Below, one piece after another: positions 35,816 through 42,733 of a DNA stretch of 64,000 bases. Origin of the DNA: Pseudomonas multiresinivorans (lineage in GTDB: Bacteria > Pseudomonadota > Gammaproteobacteria > Pseudomonadales > Pseudomonadaceae); the NCBI RefSeq assembly GCF_012971725.1, contig NZ_CP048833.1, positions 2,666,001 to 2,730,000 of the forward strand. The letters are read 5' to 3'. Every line of letters begins with the position of its first letter. The stretch's first letter is position 1. Made by a program: the position numbers and the translations under genes. The notes under the pieces are model-generated. The model saw only the letters and a list, made by a program, of their open reading frames with translations. It was not told where the DNA came from and ran no database searches.

Positions 35816-36205
35816 TCAGTGCTGTTGCTGGAGGAAACACAGCAGGGCCTGGCGATCGGCTGGATTACGGATGCCGCCGAAGGCCATTGCCGTACCGGGG
35901 TAGAGTCGGGCGGGGCTGCTCAGCCACTGGTCGAGGCGTTCCAGCGACCAGTCGGTACCGGCCGAGGCCAGGTCGGCCGAATAGGTGTAACCGGCAACCG
36001 AACCGACTCGCCGGCCGACCACGCCGGAAAGGTGCGGGCCCACGCGGTCCTCGCCGAGGGCATGGCAGGCGCTGCACTTGTTTTCGAAGACCCGCTGGCC
36101 GGGGGTGGCATCGCAGTTGGCGGCCTGCGCAAGGTCAGCCAGGAGCAGTGCTCCCGCGAACAGACTGGTCAGAGCCAGTGGTGAAAGGTTTCTGGGCATT
36201 GTCAT
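35816..36205 (-). CDS. exported cytochrome c, single haem
   Basis: A 129-residue class I cytochrome c. Starts at 36205 (MTMPRNLSP) and 36199 are both possible; the frame is open upstream but that part is arginine-rich and has no homology look. A signal peptide (LALTSLFAGALLLADLAQA) is followed by the haem site CSACH and C-terminal YPGTAMAFGGI, with the methionine ligand (TAMAF). The cyt c2-like layout (GPHLSGVVGRRVGSVAGYTYS) fits a soluble periplasmic electron carrier. It is the first gene of the DUF1302-DUF1329 operon, which hints that a periplasmic oxidation donates electrons here. Confidence 0.88.
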   Translation of the reverse strand: MTMPRNLSPLALTSLFAGALLLADLAQAANCDATPGQRVFENKCSACHALGEDRVGPHLSGVVGRRVGSVAGYTYSADLASAGTDWSLERLDQWLSSPARLYPGTAMAFGGIRNPADRQALLCFLQQQH

Positions 36206-36363
36206 CAGGGCTCTGCGCGCCTTGGCGCGCGACAGGAGGTTCAGGGGAGTGCGGCGCTGTGAACGCCGTTGCCTGAAAAATCGCAGTTCCGGTGCCCGGG
36301 TGGATCGCTGAAGCACGCCACCGTCTTGTCATTGGGTGCCAATTTGCGGAGGCGACGTGCAGG

Positions 36364-36390
36364 CAAAAAAAGACCGGGCAAAGCCCGGCC
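36364..36390 (-). terminator. Intrinsic terminator of arylsulfatase gene
   Basis: Read on the minus strand: CCGGGC/TTT/GCCCGG stem-loop followed by TCTTTTTTT, 24 bases after the sulfatase stop codon. It separates the sulfatase from the cytochrome c operon. Confidence 0.9.
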
Positions 36391-36413
36391 CAAAGGAGCA
36401 GCACCTTCTCGGT

Positions 36414-37862
36414 TCAGCGGGGAGGCTGATAGGGATCAGGACTGCCGGGGGGAATCGGCGGGTACTGCTTGAGGCTGGCATTGAGCGCGCCGATCATTTT
36501 CATTACCGGGTGAGCGACCCAGGAATTGGTGGCGGCGACGTTGTGCTCTTCGCGCAGGTCAGTCAGCAGATTGATGATCTTGGGTACTGGCAGCTGCTGA
36601 GGCGGGTCGTACATGTTTTCCTGCCAGATGAAATGGACCTTCCAGTTGCGCCACTTCACCGCGTACAAACGCTCGCCCACATAGGCCGGAACACTGTCAC
36701 GCGCGGAGTGCGGTTGCTGCCCGGTGAGGAAGGGCAGTTGGTCGACCCCATCGATCGGGCGGTCACTGGGCAGCTCGGCGCCTGCTGCATGCCCCAGGGT
36801 GGTGAACAGGTCGGATATCTGCACTATGTCGTTGCTGACCATGCCAATGGGCGCCTTGCCAGGCCAGCGGAGGATGAAAGGTGCGCGCAGCGAGGCCTCC
36901 ATGGCAGTGAAGTAGGTGCCGCGCCAGGGACCGTTGGCGCCTTCCCACGGGCTGGTCGCCTCGCCACCGTTGTCGCTGGTGAAGATCACCAGCGTGTTGT
37001 CGGCCACACCGGCCTCGCGCAGCGCATCAAGGATGCGTCCGGTGTTGTCGTCCATCTCCGCCAGACCATCGGCCCAGGAGCCATTACCGGTGCGCCCTTC
37101 GAAAGCCGGATTGGGCATGACCGGCATGTGTACGAGTGAGTAGGGGATGTAAGCGAAGAACGGCTTGCCTACCTTGGCGTTGCGCTGGATGAAGTCGGTT
37201 GCCCGGCGGGTGATCTCGGCATCCAGGGTGCGTCGTGTCTGCAAGGTCAGCTCTGCCACTTTCTTCGCTGGCTCGCCCGCACGCGCCTCGTAGATGTATT
37301 GCGGTGGCACCAGCGACGGGCTCAATCCCTGCTGGCTGCCAATGGCCGGCGTCAGCCCCTCCATGTGATCGGAGCCGGACCACATCGCTTCATCGTAGGT
37401 GCGCGGCACGCCGTACCATTCGTCGAAGCCCTGGTGTGTCGGGAAGCGCGCTTCGCTGCTGCCCAGATGCCATTTTCCCCAGATACCGGTGGCGTAGCCA
37501 CGCCTGGACAGGACTTCGGCGAGGGTTACCTCCCACAGGGTGAGCCCATCCGGCGCTCCGCCCGAGGGGATGCGAGAGGTACCGGAGCGAATCGGATAGC
37601 GGCCGGTCATCAGGGCCGAGCGCGACGGTGTGCACTGCGCCTCGACGTTGAAGTTGGTCAGGCGCACCCCCTCTGCAGCGAGCTGGTCGATCCGCGGAGT
37701 CGCTGCACCGCGCAGGACGCCACCGCCATAAGCGCCGAGCTCGCCATAGCCGAGGTTGTCCATCAGGATCAGCACGATGTTCGGCTTGTCGGTGGACGAA
37801 GCGAGTGCCCAGGGGCAGATCAGCGTGCAGACGAACAGGCACAGCAGCGACTGGCGGGTCAT
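36414..37862 (-). CDS. periplasmic arylsulfatase-type sulfatase (formylglycine type)
   Basis: A 482-residue type I sulfatase. A signal peptide (LLCLFVCTLICPWALA) points to the periplasm. The maturation motif CTPSR at Cys77 is of the cysteine type, so Cys77 should become formylglycine; a maturase gene is not in the window. The metal site starts with MDNLGYG, where the family usually has DD, so the second acidic residue is Asn36. Other family motifs are GIWGKWHLG, THQGFDEWYG and TSDNGG. It hydrolyses a sulfate ester by a mechanism unrelated to the alkylsulfatase at 13984, so the cluster has two sulfatase types. It is divergent from an AraC gene and the direct repeats between them. Confidence 0.88.
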   Translation of the reverse strand: MTRQSLLCLFVCTLICPWALASSTDKPNIVLILMDNLGYGELGAYGGGVLRGAATPRIDQLAAEGVRLTNFNVEAQCTPSRSALMTGRYPIRSGTSRIPSGGAPDGLTLWEVTLAEVLSRRGYATGIWGKWHLGSSEARFPTHQGFDEWYGVPRTYDEAMWSGSDHMEGLTPAIGSQQGLSPSLVPPQYIYEARAGEPAKKVAELTLQTRRTLDAEITRRATDFIQRNAKVGKPFFAYIPYSLVHMPVMPNPAFEGRTGNGSWADGLAEMDDNTGRILDALREAGVADNTLVIFTSDNGGEATSPWEGANGPWRGTYFTAMEASLRAPFILRWPGKAPIGMVSNDIVQISDLFTTLGHAAGAELPSDRPIDGVDQLPFLTGQQPHSARDSVPAYVGERLYAVKWRNWKVHFIWQENMYDPPQQLPVPKIINLLTDLREEHNVAATNSWVAHPVMKMIGALNASLKQYPPIPPGSPDPYQPPR

Positions 37863-37919
37863 GGCGTTCCTCGGGATGGCTTGCCGGATGAGGCCAAACG
37901 ATCCCAGAACGGGGGGTAT

Positions 37920-37955
37920 GCATATCGTCCTTGCGTGTCAGCATATTGTCCTTGC
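37920..37955. promoter_or_regulatory. Tandem 21-bp-spaced direct repeats, probable AraC-type operator
   Basis: GCATATCGTCCTTGC (37920-37934) and GCATATTGTCCTTGC (37941-37955) are direct repeats with one mismatch, exactly 21 bases apart (two helical turns), in the divergent region between the arylsulfatase and AraC genes. A reversed GGACAAT half-site lies at about 38000. This geometry is typical of AraC-family binding sites. Confidence 0.65.
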
Positions 37956-38043
37956 ACGCCAATCGACGAAGTGCCACTGCTCTTTATCCGGGCGTGAGGG
38001 ACAATGAAATGACAGCGAGGAACTGCCTCGCACTGGCCATGAC

Positions 38044-38054
38044 AAGAACAACAA
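38044..38054 (+). promoter_or_regulatory. Candidate Hfq/Crc (CA) motif before AraC gene
   Basis: AAGAACAACAA gives two overlapping perfect AANAANAA matches, 14 bases before the start of the AraC regulator. It could put the regulator itself under catabolite repression. Confidence 0.5.
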
Positions 38055-38067
38055 CGAGCGACGCCTC

Positions 38068-39078
38068 ATGTCTCGATTGAAACACACCATCTACGCCGAG
38101 GCCTTGCTGCAGACCCACGCGGCGATGTTTCGGCCTTTTCTCGCAGCGGCAGGGCTGGGGGAGGGCGTGCTCGACCACCCCGAGCGGCAGATTCCGCTGA
38201 GCAACTACGTGCAGCTGCTGGAAATCGCCGCCAGTGAGCTGGACCCCGCGCTGGGCCTCAAACTCGGTCTGGGCCATTTCAACACCACGCCTAACGCGAC
38301 GTTGTTGGGCGGTTTCGGTCATGCGATCCGCGCGGCCGCCAACGTGCGTGCGATGCTCGACTTCGCGGAGCGCTACCTGGTCGTGCATGCGCAGGCCAAC
38401 GAAGTGAGCTGGTCGACACTCGGCGAGCACCTGGCAATCCGCTACCGGATCAGCGACCCGAGCATCACCCAACGCCGGCAGGACGCCGAATATGCCTTCG
38501 GCGCGCTCTACAACCGGATACGCGAGGTCACGGGCGGCAAGTACGAGGTGTGCCGCGTCGATTTTGCCCACGAGCAACCGGACGACATCAGCGAGCACCT
38601 GCGGTCGTTCCCCTGCCAGGTGCGTTTCGGCCAGCCGGATAACCTCATGCTGTGGCCTGCGGCAATGCTCGACGAGCCGCTGCTGAGCGCCGACCCCCGG
38701 CTGTTCCAGGCCTTGCAGCCGGGCCTGGAAGAGGCCCGCCGGCAGCGCCTGGCTGATACTGACCTGACCGCTCGGTTGGGACTGGCGATAGAGACGTGCC
38801 TGGGAAGTGGCATCAACCTGGATGACATCGCCGGCCAGCTGTGCATGAGCAAGCGCACCTTGCAACGTCGCCTGCGCGAGCTTGATCTGGAGTTCAACGA
38901 TCTGGTGGAAGAGATTCGCCAGGCCCTGGCAGTGGACCTGGTGCGTCGCTCCCCGGCCAACCTCACGGAAATTGCCACGCGGCTGGGTTACAACGAGTCC
39001 AGCTCCTTCACCCGCGCATTTCGCCGCTGGACCGGCTTCACGCCGCGGGAATTCCGCCAGCAGGCCGCACGCGGTTGA
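38068..39078 (+). CDS. AraC-family regulator (OruR/ArgR-like layout)
   Basis: A 336-residue transcription factor. The N-terminal two thirds match the Arabinose_bd (HTH_type sensor) domain of the Pseudomonas OruR-type group (SNYVQLLEIAASELDPALGLKLGL, in part). The C-terminal helix-turn-helix pair starts at NLDDIAGQLCMSKRTLQRRL and ends with ATRLGYNESSSFTRAFRRWTG. The start at 38068 has CAACGAGCGA upstream. It is divergent from the arylsulfatase gene, and the repeats at 37920-37955 lie between them, so sulfatase control and autoregulation are likely. Confidence 0.87.
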   Translation: MSRLKHTIYAEALLQTHAAMFRPFLAAAGLGEGVLDHPERQIPLSNYVQLLEIAASELDPALGLKLGLGHFNTTPNATLLGGFGHAIRAAANVRAMLDFAERYLVVHAQANEVSWSTLGEHLAIRYRISDPSITQRRQDAEYAFGALYNRIREVTGGKYEVCRVDFAHEQPDDISEHLRSFPCQVRFGQPDNLMLWPAAMLDEPLLSADPRLFQALQPGLEEARRQRLADTDLTARLGLAIETCLGSGINLDDIAGQLCMSKRTLQRRLRELDLEFNDLVEEIRQALAVDLVRRSPANLTEIATRLGYNESSSFTRAFRRWTGFTPREFRQQAARG

Positions 39079-39085
39079 GTTCCCA

Positions 39086-39110
39086 GTGATCGCCTTGTAC
39101 AGGCGATCAC
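39086..39110. terminator. Hairpin between convergent AraC and amine oxidase genes
   Basis: A perfect 10-bp stem GTGATCGCCT/AGGCGATCAC with a 5-base loop, 8 bases after the AraC stop. There is no T tract. Confidence 0.6.
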
Positions 39111-39120
39111 CGGGCGTGCC

Positions 39121-40593
39121 TCAGCCGAGCAGCTTGTGCGCCCGCAGCGCCGCTTTGCCACCGGCGGCAATGGCGCCATCGATGAAGCCGCGCCAGCCTT
39201 CGCCATGGTCGCCCTGGCCGAACAGCACGCGGCCGCGATCCTGCTGGAAGTGGTCGTAGTACTTGCCGAACCACTTGGGCTTGTAGCTGCAGTAAGTGCC
39301 GAGGGAGTAGGGGTCGAGGGTCCATTCGTAGCCGTAGCACTCTTCAACCTGCATGCCAGGGAAGAAACCATCGACGACTTTCTGCACCGCGTCGCGGTCC
39401 TGGATATCGAGCTTTTCCGGGTCGCTGCCGAAACCGACGAAAATCGTGTGGTCCTCGGCCTTGGCATAGGTCACCAGCAGGCTCAGCGGCTGGTGCGAGT
39501 CAGCGATGCCGAGCATCTTGCCTTCCACCGGCAGCTTGCCACGGGTCTTGATGAAGACTTTCACACCACTACCGGAGTGACGTTCCTTGGCGGCCTCCAC
39601 CAGCGCCGGGTCCAAGGCAGGGGAGAAGCCAATACGCGGCAGAACGTTCATCGGCACGGCCACGATGACCGCACCGGCACTCAGGGTTTCACCCTGCTGC
39701 GTGGTGATCAGCACGCGGTCGCCCTTGTCCTCGACGTGCTTTACCGGGGTGGACAAGCGGACCTCGGGCTTACCTTCCTCGAGCATGGCGTTGATCAGGC
39801 TGATCGTGCCGTCCTTGAAGCTGTAGTGCCCCAGCGAATCGATGAACAGCGACAGGTCCCAGCCGGGCAGAGACCACCAGCGCAGGGCATCGACATAGGA
39901 GGCCTTGTCGCTGGAGGTATGGGCGGCGCCGCCGACATAGGCATCGACGATGGTGCGCTGCAGCGGGGTGAGCTTGAGCGCGTCGTAGCGGTCGGCCGCG
40001 GTCATGGCATCGGCGGCGCTGATCGCCTCCCAGGTGTGGGCGGCATCGTACGGCCGCTCCCACATGCGCCGGCCTTCGGCAAAGTAGGCCTGAACCGCCT
40101 CGGCGACGGTCACCAGGTCTGCGCCCTTGAGTTCAACGCCCTGGCCTTCGTGCTGGACGTAGATGACCTGTTTGTCTTCAACGAAAGGCTCAGGCGTTTC
40201 CTTGAGCTGCAACCCGTAGCGCTGCACTTCGCTCCAGACGAAAGGCTGCGTCCAGTGGATCCAGGTACCGCCGAGCTCGATGTGGTGCCCGGCGAACTGG
40301 CTGCTGAAGGTTCTTCCGCCGAGACGGTTACGGGCTTCCAGCAGCAGAGTGCGGTAGCCCTGCTTGCGGCTGTCGCGCGCGGCGGTAACGCCGGCAAAAC
40401 CGCCACCAATGACGATAACGTCGTAGTCGCAGTCCTTGGCACGCAGCGGGCGCGCAGTGTCCTGCGTCGCTGCTAGCGTGGCGTTCGCGCCAAGTGCCGC
40501 CACTGCTCCGGCAGCGCTGACCACTCCAGCGTTACGGATGAAGGAGCGGCGACTGACGCCAGTGGGTTGCTCGTCTTGCGGAATATCGTGCAT
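39121..40593 (-). CDS. Tat-exported flavin amine oxidase-like protein
   Basis: A 490-residue FAD oxidase of the monoamine oxidase fold. The start at 40593 has ACGAGG in good position. A twin-arginine signal (GVSRRSFIRNAGVVSAAG) means export of the folded flavoprotein. FAD motifs are VIVIGGGFAGVTAARD, ARNRLGGRTFS and the C-terminal HGEGWRGFIDGAIAAG. The active-site aromatic residues GTYCSYKP and W/Y around the substrate tunnel resemble flavin monoamine oxidases. No other amine-metabolism gene is near, so the substrate could be an amine or another compound oxidised at a C-N or C-H bond. It is on the minus strand downstream of the beta-oxidation genes, 132 bases after the SDR. Confidence 0.85.
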   Translation of the reverse strand: MHDIPQDEQPTGVSRRSFIRNAGVVSAAGAVAALGANATLAATQDTARPLRAKDCDYDVIVIGGGFAGVTAARDSRKQGYRTLLLEARNRLGGRTFSSQFAGHHIELGGTWIHWTQPFVWSEVQRYGLQLKETPEPFVEDKQVIYVQHEGQGVELKGADLVTVAEAVQAYFAEGRRMWERPYDAAHTWEAISAADAMTAADRYDALKLTPLQRTIVDAYVGGAAHTSSDKASYVDALRWWSLPGWDLSLFIDSLGHYSFKDGTISLINAMLEEGKPEVRLSTPVKHVEDKGDRVLITTQQGETLSAGAVIVAVPMNVLPRIGFSPALDPALVEAAKERHSGSGVKVFIKTRGKLPVEGKMLGIADSHQPLSLLVTYAKAEDHTIFVGFGSDPEKLDIQDRDAVQKVVDGFFPGMQVEECYGYEWTLDPYSLGTYCSYKPKWFGKYYDHFQQDRGRVLFGQGDHGEGWRGFIDGAIAAGGKAALRAHKLLG

Positions 40594-40672
40594 TGCAGGC
40601 CTCGTTGTCATATAGGGGGCGCCTTGCAGGCGCCGTGACGAAACGATGGCAGTTGAGGGGCGTGGGCATATC

Positions 40673-40721
40673 GCTCGAAGGCGCCAGGCTTTTGCCTTCC
40701 GGCGCCAACCCTGCTTCGAGC
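40673..40721 (-). terminator. Large hairpin after the fad-like operon
   Basis: Outer arms GCTCGAAG/CTTCGAGC and inner arms GGCGCC/GGCGCC plus AGGC/GCCT form one long structure just after the SDR stop. A further GGCGCCT/AGGCGCC hairpin sits at 40618-40634. There is no clear T tract. Confidence 0.5.
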
Positions 40722-40725
40722 CTCG

Positions 40726-41499
40726 TCAGAGCGAACCGACCAGTTGCCCGCCGTCCACGGCAATCACCTCACCGCTCATGTAGGCGCCGGCCTCGCTGGC
40801 CAGCAGAAGGAACGGGCCTTCCAGTTCCGCCAACTGGCCCAGGCGGCGCAGCGGTACGGCGTTGCGGATGTAGGCCTGGCCTTGTTCGCTGTCGAAGTAG
40901 GTATCGTTCATCTCGGTCTTGAAATAGCCCGGTGCGAGAGCGTTGACGCGTATGCCGTGGCGCGCCAATTCCAGTGCCAGAGACTTCGTCAGTTGCACCA
41001 CGCCGGCCTTGGCCGCGCAGTAGTGGCTGTAGCCCGTCCCGACACGCAGGCCGAGCATCGAAGCGATGTTGACGATACTGCCCGATACGCCTGCACGCAC
41101 CATGCGCTGGGCGGCGCACTGTGCCACGCGCCAGACGCCATCGAGGTTGGTGGCGAGCATCGCGCGCCAGTCTTCCTCGCTGATCTCCAGGGCGCGCTGG
41201 CCATTGCCGATACCGGCGTTGTTGAGCACCACGTCGACCACACCGAAAGCCTTCTCGGCAGCGGTGAAGGCTGACTCGACGCTTTCCCGGCAGGTGACGT
41301 CCATGGCGACCGCGATGGCACGCCCTCCCTCCCAGCCCAGGTCGGCAGCCAGATGTTCGAGGCGATCAATGCGCCGCGCCGCGAGTACTACACGGGCACC
41401 AGCCTGGCTGGCGACTCGCGCCAGGTGCGCGCCGATACCGCTGGAGGCACCGGTGACCAGCACGGTCCTGCCAGCCAGAGAGAACAGATCATCCCGCAT
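40726..41499 (-). CDS. SDR-family dehydrogenase
   Basis: A 257-residue classical short-chain dehydrogenase. The start at 41499 shares one base with the thiolase stop (TGATG), so the two are translationally coupled; the longer upstream frame is the thiolase in another phase. TGASSGIG near 16, an Arg after the second strand (VVLAARRID) suggesting NADP, NNAG near 94, Ser in NIASMLGL, and YCAAKAG near 162. It ends the operon acyl-CoA dehydrogenase-FadB-FadA-SDR, where it could oxidise a side-chain hydroxyl or reduce a keto group. Substrate unknown. Confidence 0.87.
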   Translation of the reverse strand: MRDDLFSLAGRTVLVTGASSGIGAHLARVASQAGARVVLAARRIDRLEHLAADLGWEGGRAIAVAMDVTCRESVESAFTAAEKAFGVVDVVLNNAGIGNGQRALEISEEDWRAMLATNLDGVWRVAQCAAQRMVRAGVSGSIVNIASMLGLRVGTGYSHYCAAKAGVVQLTKSLALELARHGIRVNALAPGYFKTEMNDTYFDSEQGQAYIRNAVPLRRLGQLAELEGPFLLLASEAGAYMSGEVIAVDGGQLVGSL

Positions 41500-42683
41500 C
41501 ACAGCACCTCGAACAGGCCGGCCGCACCCATGCCGCCACCGACGCACATGGTCACCACTACGTACTTCACCCCACGGCGTTTTCCTTCGAGCAGGGCGTG
41601 CCCAACCATGCGAGCGCCACTCATGCCGTAGGGGTGGCCGATGGCGATGGCGCCGCCATTGACGTTCAGGTTTGCGTTGTCGATGCCCAGCCTGTCGCGG
41701 CAATACAGCACCTGGCAGGCGAAGGCTTCGTTCAGCTCCCACAGGCCGATCTCGTCGACTTTCAGGCCGTGCTGCCTGAGCAGTTTCGGCACCGCGAGCA
41801 CGGGGCCGATTCCCATTTCCTCCGGCGCCAGGCCGGCCACCGCGATGCCCCGATAGATGCCCAGCGGCTGCAGGTTGCGTTGCTCGGCCAGGCGCGCATC
41901 CATCAGCACGCACGCACTGGCGCCATCAGACAACTGGCTGGCGTTGCCGGCGGTGATGCTGCCATTCTCGATCACCGGCCTGAGGCCCTGGAGATCGTCC
42001 AGGGTGGTCTGTGGGCGATTGCCTTCGTCACGCCGCAGCTCCATCTGTTCCAGGCTGGTGACGCCGCTGGCCTTGTCAACGACCTGGCGAGTCACGCTGA
42101 CCGGGACAATCTCGCCTTCGAACAGGCCGGCCGCCTGGGCGGTGGCCGTGCGCTGCTGGGATTGCAGCGCATACTCGTCCTGCGCCTCACGGCTGATGTT
42201 GTAGCGCAGCGCGACCAGCTCCGCGGTGTTGAGCATCGGCATGTAGGCACATGGCTCATGCTGCAGTACCTGGTTGTCATGGAACTCGCCGACCCATTGC
42301 ATGTGGCGGTTCTGCACCAGGGAAATGTGCTCCTGGCCGGCGCCGATGGTGACCTGCATGCCATCCACCATGATCTGCTTGGCAGCGGTCGCGATGGCCA
42401 TGAGGCCCGAAGCGCACTGGCGGTCGAGGGTCTGGCCGCTGACCGACAGGGGCAGCCCGGAAGCCAGCGCACTCATGCGCCCCAGGTTCCAGCCAGCAGT
42501 GCCGGCAGGCATGCCCGTCCCCAGCACAAGATCTTCGATTTCGCCGGCATCGATACCGGCACGTTCGACGGCCGCACGGATGGCGAAGGCGGTCATGGTC
42601 GGTGCTGTGGTGGCGTTGAATGCCCCGCGAAATGCCTTGGCGATAGGCGTGCGGGCAGTGGAGAGAATCACGGCTTCTTTCAT
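41499..42683 (-). CDS. acetyl-CoA acyltransferase (FadA-type thiolase)
   Basis: A 394-residue classical thiolase, distinct from the SCP-x group elsewhere in the window. The nucleophile motif is DRQCASGLMAIA, then NEAFACQ, GGAIAIGHPYGMSGAR and the second cysteine in MCVGGGMGAAG. It should cleave 3-ketoacyl-CoA to acetyl-CoA plus the shortened chain. The start has AGGATCAG. A strong hairpin (42709-42729) sits between the FadB gene and this one, so expression of the two may differ. Confidence 0.9.
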   Translation of the reverse strand: MKEAVILSTARTPIAKAFRGAFNATTAPTMTAFAIRAAVERAGIDAGEIEDLVLGTGMPAGTAGWNLGRMSALASGLPLSVSGQTLDRQCASGLMAIATAAKQIMVDGMQVTIGAGQEHISLVQNRHMQWVGEFHDNQVLQHEPCAYMPMLNTAELVALRYNISREAQDEYALQSQQRTATAQAAGLFEGEIVPVSVTRQVVDKASGVTSLEQMELRRDEGNRPQTTLDDLQGLRPVIENGSITAGNASQLSDGASACVLMDARLAEQRNLQPLGIYRGIAVAGLAPEEMGIGPVLAVPKLLRQHGLKVDEIGLWELNEAFACQVLYCRDRLGIDNANLNVNGGAIAIGHPYGMSGARMVGHALLEGKRRGVKYVVVTMCVGGGMGAAGLFEVL

Positions 42684-42708
42684 GGGCTGATCCTGAGGCG
42701 AAGGGGCG

Positions 42709-42729
42709 ACGGCCGCCCAAGGCGGCCGT
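42709..42729. other. Intra-operon hairpin
   Basis: A perfect 9-bp ACGGCCGCC/GGCGGCCGT stem with loop CAA, directly after the FadB-like stop and before the thiolase ribosome site. It lacks T residues and probably stabilises the upstream message. Confidence 0.5.
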
Positions 42730-42733
42730 GCAG

